64,000 nucleotides of DNA from CADEDH01 sp039201605 (GTDB taxonomy: Bacteria > Actinomycetota > Acidimicrobiia > Acidimicrobiales > SZUA-35). The stretch lies in assembly GCA_039201605.1 (NCBI GenBank), contig JBCCRO010000010.1, positions 62,001 to 126,000 of the forward strand. Direction: 5' to 3'. The notes below the pieces were generated by a model that was not told the origin of the DNA, did no database searches, and saw only the letters and a list, made by a program, of their open reading frames with translations. The position numbers were made by a program, and so were the translations under genes. How positions within the stretch are numbered: position 1 is the stretch's first letter; each line of letters begins with the position of its first letter. Positions 16,639-23,992 of this stretch are shown one piece after another.

Positions 16639-18018
16639 CTACCCAGCAGCCGCCGTCGCCCCTGATGCCGTGGCTTTGACCACGTCGTAGCGGGCCAGTG
16701 CTTCGAGACGCTCGACGCCGTGATCGACCAGAGGCGGCGGGTAGGCGGCCGGGGCGCCGTGCGGGTCGGACCACGGCTCGTGGAGGTGTTTGTCGCCCAG
16801 GTGGGCGATCTCGGGCACCCAACGGCGCACGTAGGCGCCGTCGGGATCGAATTTGCGGCCCTGGGAGACCGGGTTGAACACCCGGAAGAAGGGGGAGGCG
16901 TCGGTCCCGGTGCCCGCCGTCCACTGCCAACCGTGCTGGTTGGCGGCAAGATCACCGTCGACCAGCTGGTCCATGAACCACCGGGCGCCTCGGCGCCAGT
17001 CGATATGCAGGTCCTTCACCAGGAAGCTGGCGGTGATCATGCGCACCCGGTTGTGCATCCACCCCGTCGCCCGCAGCTGCCGCATGCCGGCGTCGACGAT
17101 CGGGTAGCCGGTCCGGCCCTCGCACCAGGCGGCGAAACGCTCGTCCGCCTCCGACCCGGTGTCCCAGGTGAGGGCGTCCATCTTGGGCACGAAGTTGTCG
17201 CGGGCCGAGCCGGGCCAGGCGTTGAGGACGGTGCCGTAGAAGTCGCGCCAGGCCAGCTGGCGACGGAACGACTCCTGCCCGACCGAGGGGCCGAGGCGGT
17301 CCAGGATCTGGCGGGGGTGGATCGTGCCCCACTTGAGGTGGGTCGACAGCCGGGAGGTGCCGTCGACGCCCGGGCGATCGCGCTGATCGTCGTAGGCGTC
17401 GACCCGATCGGCGAGGAAGGCGTCGAGGTCGGCGGCGGCCGCCGCCTCGCCCGCCTCGGGGAGCTCGGCGATCACCTCCGGCTCGGGCGGCAGTTCGTCG
17501 CTGGCCAGGTCGGTGACCCAGTCGACCTCCGGCACCGCGACCGGGGCCACCGCCGGCACGGTCTGCCACACCCGGTAGTAGGGGGTGAACACCTTGAACG
17601 GGGTGCCCGAGCCGGTGGCCACCGACCCGGGCGGTACGGCGTAGGGCGAGTCGACGGCGATGAACGACCGTCCCGAAGGGGCCAGGGCGGCGGCCACCCG
17701 TTCGTCTCGGGCCATGCCGTAGGGGCCGTGGTCGCCGGTGGCGTAGACCTGGCCGGCGTCGACCTCGGCCGCCACCTCGGGCACGATCTCGGCCGGGTCC
17801 CCCCAGCGGACGACGAGGGAGCCGCCCATGTCCGCGTCGAGGGCATCGAGGCAGCGGCGGAGGAAGGCCCGTCGGTTGTCGCCCGATGGCCCGTACAGCG
17901 CGTCGTCGATCACGAACAGGCCGACGACGGGCCGACCATCGGCCGCCGCCACCAGAGCGGGATTGTCAATGAGCCGCAGGTCGCGGCGAAACCAGAAGAG
18001 GGAGGGCGGCAGGTGCAT
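16639..18018 (-). CDS. phrB: Deoxyribodipyrimidine photolyase
   Basis: Blue-light flavoenzyme that splits cyclobutane pyrimidine dimers. The 459-residue protein has an N-terminal Rossmann antenna domain (FWFRRDLRLIDNPAL). A helical FAD domain has DGTSRLSTHLKWGTIHPRQ, LAWRDFYGTVLNAW, GWMHNRVRMITASFLVKD and NQHGWQWTAGTGTDASPFF, matching class I CPD photolyases. ATG 18018 is preferred over a GTG six bases upstream because TATCTT lies 6 bases before it. hrcA begins 28 bases after its stop. Confidence 0.93.
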   Translation of the reverse strand: MHLPPSLFWFRRDLRLIDNPALVAAADGRPVVGLFVIDDALYGPSGDNRRAFLRRCLDALDADMGGSLVVRWGDPAEIVPEVAAEVDAGQVYATGDHGPYGMARDERVAAALAPSGRSFIAVDSPYAVPPGSVATGSGTPFKVFTPYYRVWQTVPAVAPVAVPEVDWVTDLASDELPPEPEVIAELPEAGEAAAAADLDAFLADRVDAYDDQRDRPGVDGTSRLSTHLKWGTIHPRQILDRLGPSVGQESFRRQLAWRDFYGTVLNAWPGSARDNFVPKMDALTWDTGSEADERFAAWCEGRTGYPIVDAGMRQLRATGWMHNRVRMITASFLVKDLHIDWRRGARWFMDQLVDGDLAANQHGWQWTAGTGTDASPFFRVFNPVSQGRKFDPDGAYVRRWVPEIAHLGDKHLHEPWSDPHGAPAAYPPPLVDHGVERLEALARYDVVKATASGATAAAG

Positions 18019-18024
18019 CGGCAC

Positions 18025-18030
18025 AAGATA
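18025..18030 (-). promoter_or_regulatory. -10 hexamer of the photolyase gene
   Basis: TATCTT on the minus strand, 6 bases before ATG 18018; leaderless spacing. Confidence 0.4.
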
Positions 18031-18084
18031 CGCAGCGCCACCCGGTCTGCCCCCAACCGGGCGGCCGGTCTCGCCGATTACTAC

Positions 18085-18125
18085 TTGACATCACCCAGTA
18101 CCACTACTTTAGTATGCCAAGTACC
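18085..18125 (+). promoter_or_regulatory. Promoter and likely auto-operator of the PadR-type gene
   Basis: A near-consensus promoter: TTGACA (18085-18090), 17 bases, TTTAGT (18108-18113). The -10 overlaps the palindrome TACT-TT-AGTA (18105-18114) and is flanked by direct copies of AGTACC at 18097-18102 and 18120-18125. This is unusually AT-rich for the region, and the symmetry fits PadR autoregulation. Confidence 0.6.
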
Positions 18126-18186
18126 AAGCATCCACGAGTACCCGGTGCCCACCCGGGGCGACATGCGACAGGGCCGAGATCCATCG

Positions 18187-18558
18187 ATGCCGTCACACGA
18201 CTCCCAACTTCTCAAAGGCGTGCTCTCGCTCCTGCTCCTCCGTCTGCTGGACCGTCAGGAGGACTACGGCTACTCGGTCGTGGTGCGCCTCCATCAGCTC
18301 GGGTTCGACGACCTGACCGAGGGCACGGTGTATCCGGCGCTGACCCGTCTGGAGAAGCGGGGCCTGTTGGCCTCCCGGCTCGTGCGCTCGAGCTCGGGGC
18401 CCGCCCGCAAGTACTACCGCCTGACCCCGACCGGCGAGCAGGAACTGGCCGACGCCACCAAGGTGTGGACCGATCTGGTGACCACGGTCGAAGCCGCCCT
18501 CGGCCCCGATGACGGGCCCGAACCGGCCCCTACTCCCCCACTGCCCGAGACGAGGTAG
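18187..18558 (+). CDS. PadR-family transcription regulator
   Basis: Small 123-residue winged-helix repressor. It shows the PadR signature LLKGVLSLLLLRLLDRQEDYGYSV followed by LTEGTVYPALTRLEKRGLL and ARKYYRLTPTGEQEL. It has only a short C-terminal tail, so it belongs to the PadR-s2 type. ATG 18187 is chosen as the usual family start; another ATG lies eight codons upstream. It is co-transcribed with the membrane protein starting 7 bases after its stop, and such proteins are the usual partners of PadR regulators. The inducing signal is unknown. Confidence 0.9.
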   Translation: MPSHDSQLLKGVLSLLLLRLLDRQEDYGYSVVVRLHQLGFDDLTEGTVYPALTRLEKRGLLASRLVRSSSGPARKYYRLTPTGEQELADATKVWTDLVTTVEAALGPDDGPEPAPTPPLPETR

Positions 18559-18565
18559 CCCACGC

Positions 18566-19129
18566 ATGACCGACGACAGCCCCCTCCACCACCAGCCGCT
18601 CTCCCGCCTCGATCGAGCCCGTATCGCCCTGGCCGGAATGCGCTACGACTTCTGGCTCGACCTTCGCTACACGCCACGCCGACGGCGTCGAGAGCTCCGC
18701 ACCGAGCTCACCGCCAACCTGACCGAGGCCGCCGAACGGGTCGGGGTGGCGCAGGCCCTGGCCGGCGTGGGCAGCCTCCGTGTCATGGCGGCGGAGACCA
18801 CCCGACCCGACGAGGCCGCGCCCCGGTGGTACGCCGGCACCGTCGCCGGCCTCACCGCCTTCACCGGCGCCCTGTTCCTGCTCCTGGTGCAGACGTTCAG
18901 CTACCTGGAGGGCGTCCTCGACTCGGAGGTCGTCGGCGAGGTGTCGTCGTCGCTCTTCCCGTTCGTGTGGACGGAGATCACGGTGATCAGCGGCGAGGAC
19001 GGGTTCGAGTTCTTCATCGCCCCCGGCCCGGTTCCCCTCGTGTTCGCCGTCGTCGTCGCCGCACTCGTGGCCCGGCCGTGGCGTGCGCTGCGCTCCCGTG
19101 CCGCCGACCCGGCGACGGCGCTCCACTGA
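18566..19129 (+). CDS. HAAS-like membrane protein paired with PadR
   Basis: A 187-residue protein with a cytoplasmic helical N-terminus (1-80, rich in Arg and Glu, RYTPRRRRRELRTELTANL) like the HAAS/DUF1700-type domains found beside PadR regulators. Two predicted membrane helices follow, at 91-113 and 154-170, with a loop of about 40 residues between. A GAGGT ribosome site precedes ATG 18566, within a two-gene operon with padR. It probably relays an envelope signal to, or is controlled by, the PadR protein (inference). The exact family is uncertain. Confidence 0.65.
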   Translation: MTDDSPLHHQPLSRLDRARIALAGMRYDFWLDLRYTPRRRRRELRTELTANLTEAAERVGVAQALAGVGSLRVMAAETTRPDEAAPRWYAGTVAGLTAFTGALFLLLVQTFSYLEGVLDSEVVGEVSSSLFPFVWTEITVISGEDGFEFFIAPGPVPLVFAVVVAALVARPWRALRSRAADPATALH

Positions 19130-19186
19130 GCCAGCGCACCGACCGGTGGGACCGACCGGGCCTGCCCCGGGGCCGCCGGAGGCGAG

Positions 19187-19333
19187 ACCCACCCGACGTT
19201 TCGCCCAGGCGAAACTCGAGGTCGCCGCAGGCGACACCCACCCGACGTTTCGCCCAGGCGAAACTCGAGGTCGCCGCAGGCGACACCCACCCGACGTTTC
19301 GCCCAGGCGAAACTCGAGGTCGCCGCAGGCGAC
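19187..19333. repeat. Perfect triplicate 49-bp repeat with two palindromes per unit
   Basis: Three identical 49-base units (19187-19235, 19236-19284, 19285-19333) lie head to tail between the convergent PadR-operon membrane protein and lepA, ending two bases before the lepA stop codon. Each unit holds the palindrome GTTTCGCC-CA-GGCGAAAC (8-bp stem), a CTCGAG, and the palindrome GTCGCC-GCA-GGCGAC (6-bp stem). A degenerate partial copy (about 19171-19186) precedes unit 1. The array can form six hairpins on either strand. It could be a bidirectional terminator, an mRNA-stabilising 3' end, or a protein-binding array. There are no spacers, so it is not CRISPR. Confidence 0.9.
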
Positions 19334-19335
19334 AC

Positions 19336-21129
19336 TCAGTCGTCGAGGCGGAGGGCGCGGATGAAGGTGTCGGGCGGGATCTCGACCCGGCCGATGTTCT
19401 TCATCTTCCGCTTGCCTTCCTTCTGCTTCTTCAGCAGCTTGTTCTTCCGGGTGACGTCGCCGCCGTAGAGCTTCTCGGTGACGTCCTTGCGGAAGGCCCG
19501 CACCGTCTCCCGGGCGATGATCCGGCCGCCGATGGCGGCCTGGATCGGCACCTCGAACTGTTGGCGGGGAATGATCTCCCTGAGCTTCTCCGCCGTGCGC
19601 CGCCCGTAGTCGTAAGCGCTGTCCCGATGGACGATGGTGGAGAAGGCGTCGACCTGCTCGCCGTTGAAGAGAATGTCGACCCGCACCAGGTCGCCGCGGT
19701 CGTAGCCGATCGGCTCGTAGTCGAGGCTGGCATACCCCTGGGTGCGGCTCTTGAGCTGATCGAAGAAGTCGATCACCACGTCGGCCAGGGGCAGGTTGTA
19801 GACGAGCTCCATCCGTTCGGGCGACAGGTACTCCATCTTCTCCAGCTGACCCCGTCGGCTCTGGCACAGCTCCATCAGGGTGCCGGTGTAGTCCGACGGG
19901 GTGATCATCGACGCCCGCACGTGGGGTTCGTCGATCTGGCGCCAGTCACCGGCCGGGGGCAGGACCGAGGGGTTGTCGACCACCCGCTCCTCGCCGTTGT
20001 TCATCGTGATCCGGTACTCCACCGACGGGCTGGTGGCGATCAGGTTGAGGTCGAACTCCCGCTCCAGGCGCTCCCGGACGATCTCCATGTGGAGCAGGCC
20101 GAGGAACCCGCAGCGGAAGCCGAAGCCCAGCGCGGTCGAGGTTTCGGGCTCGAAGGTGAAGCTGCCGTCGTCGAGGCGGAGCTTGTCGAGTGCGTCGCGG
20201 AAGTCCTCGTAGTCGTCGCCGTCGACCGGGTAGAGCCCGCAGAACACCATCGGCTGCGGCTCCCGGTAGCCCTCCAGCGGCTCGGTGGCCGACTTGGCGG
20301 CGGTGGTGATCGTCTCACCGGAGCGGGCTTCGCGGACGTCCTTGATGCCGGCGATCAGGTAACCGACCTCTCCCGGGCCGAGCGAGTCGACCGGGGTGTT
20401 GTCCGGGGTGCGGACCCCGATCTCGTCGGCCTCGTGGTTGGCGCCGGCCTGCATGAACAGCAGGCGGTCGCGGCTGTTGAGCCGACCGTTGACCACCCGG
20501 ACGCTCGACACCACACCGCGATAGGTGTCGAAGTGGCTGTCGAAGATCAGGGCCTGCAGGGGCTTGCCCTCGTCGCCGACGGGGGGCGGGATGCGCTCGA
20601 TGACGGCGTCGAGCAGCTCGTCGATCCCGAGACCGGTCTTGGCCGAGATCCGCAGGCAGTCCTCGCCGGGGATGCCGAGGACCTGCTCGATCTCCTCGGC
20701 GTAGCGGTCGGGGTCGGCGGCGGGGAGGTCGAGCTTGTTGAGCACGGGGACGATCTCGAGATCGTTCTCCATGGCCAGATAGGTGTTGGCCAGCGTCTGG
20801 GCCTCGATGCCCTGGGCGGCGTCGACCACCAGGATCACACCCTCACAGGCGACGAGCGATCGGCTCACCTCGTAGCCGAAGTCGACGTGGCCGGGGGTGT
20901 CGATCAGGTTGATGACGTAGTCGTTGTATTCGAGCTTGACGCTCTGCAGCTTGATGGTGATGCCGCGCTCGCGCTCGAGATCCATCGAGTCGAGGTACTG
21001 AGCCCGCATGTCGCGGGCCTCGACGGCACCGCAGCGCTCGAGGAGCCGATCGGCCAACGTCGACTTGCCGTGGTCGATGTGGGCGATGATGGCGATATTG
21101 CGGATGCGGGAGGGATCGACCGTGGACAT
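19336..21129 (-). CDS. lepA: Elongation factor 4 (LepA)
   Basis: Ribosome-binding translational GTPase linked to 30S assembly and back-translocation. The 597-residue protein has full family length. It shows G1 AHIDHGKST (16-24), switch region LDSMDLERERGITIK, DTPGHVDFGYEV and NKLD. The LepA-specific C-terminal domain is present (YGGDVTRKNKLLKKQKEGKR and DTFIRAL). Upstream, TAGTTT lies 9 bases before ATG 21129. It is divergent from rpsT, a common arrangement in actinobacteria. Its 3' end abuts the 49-bp repeat array. Confidence 0.97.
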   Translation of the reverse strand: MSTVDPSRIRNIAIIAHIDHGKSTLADRLLERCGAVEARDMRAQYLDSMDLERERGITIKLQSVKLEYNDYVINLIDTPGHVDFGYEVSRSLVACEGVILVVDAAQGIEAQTLANTYLAMENDLEIVPVLNKLDLPAADPDRYAEEIEQVLGIPGEDCLRISAKTGLGIDELLDAVIERIPPPVGDEGKPLQALIFDSHFDTYRGVVSSVRVVNGRLNSRDRLLFMQAGANHEADEIGVRTPDNTPVDSLGPGEVGYLIAGIKDVREARSGETITTAAKSATEPLEGYREPQPMVFCGLYPVDGDDYEDFRDALDKLRLDDGSFTFEPETSTALGFGFRCGFLGLLHMEIVRERLEREFDLNLIATSPSVEYRITMNNGEERVVDNPSVLPPAGDWRQIDEPHVRASMITPSDYTGTLMELCQSRRGQLEKMEYLSPERMELVYNLPLADVVIDFFDQLKSRTQGYASLDYEPIGYDRGDLVRVDILFNGEQVDAFSTIVHRDSAYDYGRRTAEKLREIIPRQQFEVPIQAAIGGRIIARETVRAFRKDVTEKLYGGDVTRKNKLLKKQKEGKRKMKNIGRVEIPPDTFIRALRLDD

Positions 21130-21138
21130 GGGTGATCC

Positions 21139-21144
21139 AAACTA
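21139..21144 (-). promoter_or_regulatory. -10 hexamer of lepA
   Basis: TAGTTT on the minus strand, 9 bases before ATG 21129. The divergent gap to rpsT is only 117 bases, and rpsT has its own TATCAT-like hexamer near 21190. Confidence 0.35.
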
Positions 21145-21246
21145 CCGGGACCGGGTGGTGCTTCGGTGGGCCGGGGCGGCGATCCCGCTATCATCTATCG
21201 GTCGCCCCGACCAGGGCAGCCGTACGCCGTAATCCGAGGACACACC

Positions 21247-21507
21247 GTGGCCAACATCAAGAGCCAGATCAAGCGCAACCGGCAGAACGAGAAGCGTCGC
21301 CTGCGCAACCGCACGGTCCGCTCCGACCTGCGCACCCACCAGAAGTCGGCCCTCGAAGCCGCAGGCACCGAGGGCGAGGACGAAGCCCTTCGCCAGGCGA
21401 TCAAGCGGATCGACAAGGCCGCCCAGAAGGGCGTGATCCACAAGAACAAGGCCGCTCGCCAGAAGAGCCGTCTGGTGGCTCGGGTCCGCGCCGCCGCCAA
21501 CGACTGA
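21247..21507 (+). CDS. rpsT: 30S ribosomal protein S20
   Basis: Primary 16S rRNA-binding protein of the small subunit. The 86-residue basic helical protein starts with GTG (MANIKSQIKRNRQNEKRRLR) and ends NKAARQKSRLVARVRAAAND, as in S20. GAGGA lies six bases before GTG 21247. An upstream in-frame ATG at 21166 would add 27 residues not found in S20 and is rejected. Paired divergently with lepA. Confidence 0.96.
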   Translation: MANIKSQIKRNRQNEKRRLRNRTVRSDLRTHQKSALEAAGTEGEDEALRQAIKRIDKAAQKGVIHKNKAARQKSRLVARVRAAAND

Positions 21508-21519
21508 TCGAACCCCCCA

Positions 21520-21571
21520 GCCGCCTCCGGGCGGCCGAGCATCGAGGCTTCGACCGTTCGGTCGGGGCCTC
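21520..21571 (+). terminator. Two hairpins after rpsT
   Basis: GCCGCC-TCCG-GGCGGC (21520-21535), then a longer hairpin 21544-21571 with GAGGC/GCCTC outside and GACC-GTTC-GGTC inside. No U-tract. Likely the 3' end of the rpsT transcript. Confidence 0.5.
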
Positions 21572-21660
21572 GTTCGCGTCCCGCCCCTCCCGGTGACGGC
21601 CCGGCCCGCCTGCCCTCGGTTCTCGGAATAGCCGGCGGCGGCCCGACGGTTCCCTCCGCC

Positions 21661-22344
21661 GTGGACGACGACCGCCTCCCGGCCGACCGCCATGCGACAT
21701 GGCTGGCCCGCTGCCTGGGCAACTCCCCCGCCTCGCCGCTGAGCCCCTCCGATCTGGAGGCGATGCTGGCGGTGTCGACCGTCGAGACCGCCGGCTCGGG
21801 CGCCGTGCTGTTCGAACGCGACGACCCGGTCCGCGACGTCTACATCGTGGAGAAGGGAAAGGTGGCCCTCGCCCGGCCCCACGGCGGTGAGCCGTCGTTG
21901 CTGCAGATCCTGCACCCGGGTGACGTGTTCGGCGACGTGGGCCTGTTCCTCGGCCGTCCGAACCCGGTCGACGCCATCGCCCTGGAGCCGGTCGAACTGC
22001 TCCGCCTGGCCGGGCCCGACCTGGTGCGGCTGGTGTCGACCCGGCCGGGGATCGCCGTGCGCTGGATGGTGTCGATGGCGGCCCGCCTGGCCGACGCCCA
22101 GGATCGGCTCGACGCCCTGCTCGCCGGGCCCCTCGACTACCAGGTGGCCTCCCTGCTCGACCACGCCGCCGACCAGGGCGATCAGGTCACCATCACCCAG
22201 GAGACGCTGGCCCGCCTCCTCGGCGCCCGCCGCCCCAGTGTGAGCCGGAGCCTGGCCTCCCTGGAGAAGCAGGGGCTGATCGCCCGGCGCTACGGCAAGA
22301 TCGAGCTGCTCGACCGCCCCCGCCTCGCCGCCCTGGCCCGCTGA
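21661..22344 (+). CDS. Crp/Fnr-family transcription regulator
   Basis: A 227-residue regulator. It has an N-terminal cyclic-nucleotide-binding-type beta-barrel (about 30-135, with YIVEKGKVALARP and ILHPGDVFGDVGLFLG) and a C-terminal Crp-type helix-turn-helix (TITQETLARLLGARRPSVSRSLASLEKQGLI). No cysteine cluster of the Fnr Fe-S type is seen, so the ligand is unclear. The start is GTG 21661; there is no obvious Shine-Dalgarno. It lies directly before the flavoprotein gene. A perfect palindrome (22367-22386) in the 121-base gap between them is a good candidate operator, so it probably controls that gene. Confidence 0.85.
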   Translation: MDDDRLPADRHATWLARCLGNSPASPLSPSDLEAMLAVSTVETAGSGAVLFERDDPVRDVYIVEKGKVALARPHGGEPSLLQILHPGDVFGDVGLFLGRPNPVDAIALEPVELLRLAGPDLVRLVSTRPGIAVRWMVSMAARLADAQDRLDALLAGPLDYQVASLLDHAADQGDQVTITQETLARLLGARRPSVSRSLASLEKQGLIARRYGKIELLDRPRLAALAR

Positions 22345-22366
22345 GGCCCTCACCCTCGGGGCCGAC

Positions 22367-22386
22367 ACTGTCACCGTTGTGACAGT
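22367..22386. promoter_or_regulatory. Perfect 20-bp palindrome, candidate Crp-type operator
   Basis: ACTGTCAC-CGTT-GTGACAGT: two perfect 8-base arms with a 4-base spacer, just after the Crp-type regulator gene and 80 bases before the flavoprotein ATG. The TGTCAC/GTGACA arms resemble but do not equal the classical Crp half-site TGTGA/TCACA. Confidence 0.65.
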
Positions 22387-22465
22387 TGGGGATCGAGCGG
22401 GACGCCCGGCGGTTTCCTCCTCTGAACCGAGCCGGACTCCGGCTGCACGACACGAGGAACCGACC

Positions 22466-23839
22466 ATGAGCACCACAGAGCAGACAGACGTCATCATCAT
22501 CGGCATGGGTCCCGGCGGCGAGGTCGTCGGCGGCAACCTGGCCGAGGCCGGCCTGCACGTCACCGGCATCGAGGGATCGCTGGTCGGCGGCGAATGCCCG
22601 TACTGGGGTTGCGTGCCCTCCAAGATGATGATCCGGGCCGCCGACCTGCTGGCCGAGGCCCGTCGGGTGCCCGATCTGGCCGGCGACTCGACCGTCACCC
22701 CCGACTGGGGCCCGGTGGCGGCCCGCATCCGGGAGCAGGCCACCGACGACTGGGACGACACCGTCGCCGTCGACCGCTTCGTGGACAAGGGCGGTCACTT
22801 CGTCCGGGGCTACGCCACCATCACCGGCCCCGACACCGTCGAGGTCAACGGCACCACCTACCGGGCCGGGACCGGCATCGTGATCGCCACCGGCACCCAG
22901 GCCGCCGTGCCCCCCATCCCGGGCCTGGCCGACACCCCGTTCTGGACCAACCACGACATCGTCGAGGCCAAGGAGCTCCCCGAGTCGCTGATCGTGCTCG
23001 GCGGGGGTGCCATCGGGCTGGAGATGGCCCAGGTCATGCACCGCTTCGGGGTCGCCGTCACCGTGATCGAAGGCACCGACCGCCTGTTGCCCCGCAACGA
23101 GCCCGAGGTCAGCGACGTGCTGACCGAGGCCTTCACCACAGCCGGGATGACCGTCCACCTCGGTCGACTCGCCACCGAGGTGGCCCACGACGAGGGCGAC
23201 GGCTTCACCGTCACCCTGGCCGACGGGTCCACCGTGACCGGCGAGAAGCTGCTGGTGGCCACCGGCCGCCGCACCTTCCTCGCCGAGCTCGGCGTCGACA
23301 AGCTCGGCCTCGACCCCGACGCCCCCTACCTCCCGGCCGACGGCCATCAGCGGGTGACCGACGGCGTGTGGGCGGTGGGCGACATCACCGGGGAGGGCCT
23401 GTTCACCCACCTGGCCGTGCGCCAGGGCGCCATCGCCGCCGACGACATCCTGGGCAACGACACCGAGCCGCTCAACCTCGGCGCCCTGTCCGCCGTGACC
23501 TTCACCGACCCGGAGGTCGGAGCGGTCGGCTTGAGCGAGGCCGAGGCCCGAGACCGGGGTATCAACGTGAGCACGGCGTTCAAGCCGGTGGCCCACACGG
23601 CCCGGGGTTGGCTCCACTCGACCGGCAACGAGGGCTTCATCAAGCTGGTGGTCGACACCGACGCGCAGGTACTGGTGGGCGCCACCTCGGTGGGCCCCGT
23701 CGGTGGCGAGGTGCTCGGCCTCTTGGCCCTGGCCGTCCACGCCGCCGTCCCGATCGCCACCCTGCGGTCGATGATCTACGCCTACCCGACCTTCCACAAA
23801 GGTGTGGAGGACACGCTCGGGGAGCTGCCGGTGGACTGA
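22466..23839 (+). CDS. FAD/NAD(P)-dependent disulfide oxidoreductase homologue (Lpd/MerA-like)
   Basis: A 457-residue class I flavoprotein. The FAD-binding GMGPGG (13-18) is followed by the redox disulfide GGECPYWGCVPSK (C44 and C49). An NAD(P) Rossmann motif IVLGGGAIGLEMAQ and FAD motif VWAVGDITGEG come next, then the dimerisation domain. The C-terminal active-site dyad of lipoamide or glutathione reductases (HPT...E) is changed: the sequence reads YAYPTFHKGVED, placing Tyr440 where the catalytic His is expected and Lys445 where the Glu would be. So it is probably not a true lipoamide dehydrogenase; the substrate is unknown. ATG 22466 has GAGGA upstream. It is likely regulated by the adjacent Crp-type protein. 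Confidence 0.85.
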   Translation: MSTTEQTDVIIIGMGPGGEVVGGNLAEAGLHVTGIEGSLVGGECPYWGCVPSKMMIRAADLLAEARRVPDLAGDSTVTPDWGPVAARIREQATDDWDDTVAVDRFVDKGGHFVRGYATITGPDTVEVNGTTYRAGTGIVIATGTQAAVPPIPGLADTPFWTNHDIVEAKELPESLIVLGGGAIGLEMAQVMHRFGVAVTVIEGTDRLLPRNEPEVSDVLTEAFTTAGMTVHLGRLATEVAHDEGDGFTVTLADGSTVTGEKLLVATGRRTFLAELGVDKLGLDPDAPYLPADGHQRVTDGVWAVGDITGEGLFTHLAVRQGAIAADDILGNDTEPLNLGALSAVTFTDPEVGAVGLSEAEARDRGINVSTAFKPVAHTARGWLHSTGNEGFIKLVVDTDAQVLVGATSVGPVGGEVLGLLALAVHAAVPIATLRSMIYAYPTFHKGVEDTLGELPVD

Positions 23840-23886
23840 GGTCGCCCCTCGATCCACCGTCGGACCTCGAACCGATGCGTGTACCA

Positions 23887-23983
23887 GTTGGCCACCGGCC
23901 CCCAGCGGGGACCACCGGTGGCCAACGCCAATTTCGGGCTGCGACCCGGGCAGGCCGAGGCCCCGGGCCCGCCGGGGCCCGGG
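23887..23983. terminator. Two strong hairpins between convergent genes
   Basis: Between the flavoprotein gene and holA. First, GTTGGCCACCGG (23887-23898) pairs perfectly with CCGGTGGCCAAC (23915-23926); a CCCC/GGGG pair lies inside the 16-base loop. Second, CCCGGGCCC-GCCG-GGGCCCGGG (23962-23983) has a perfect 9-bp all-GC stem. Both are symmetrical, so they could end transcription from either side. Confidence 0.7.
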
Positions 23984-23992
23984 CGGGACCGA

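Noticed and set aside
16608..16660. CIRCE element for HrcA
   Set aside because: No TTAGCACTC-N9-GAGTGCTAA or close match upstream of hrcA or dnaJ.
19187..19333. 49-bp repeats as a CRISPR array
   Set aside because: Units are contiguous with no spacers and no cas genes are near.
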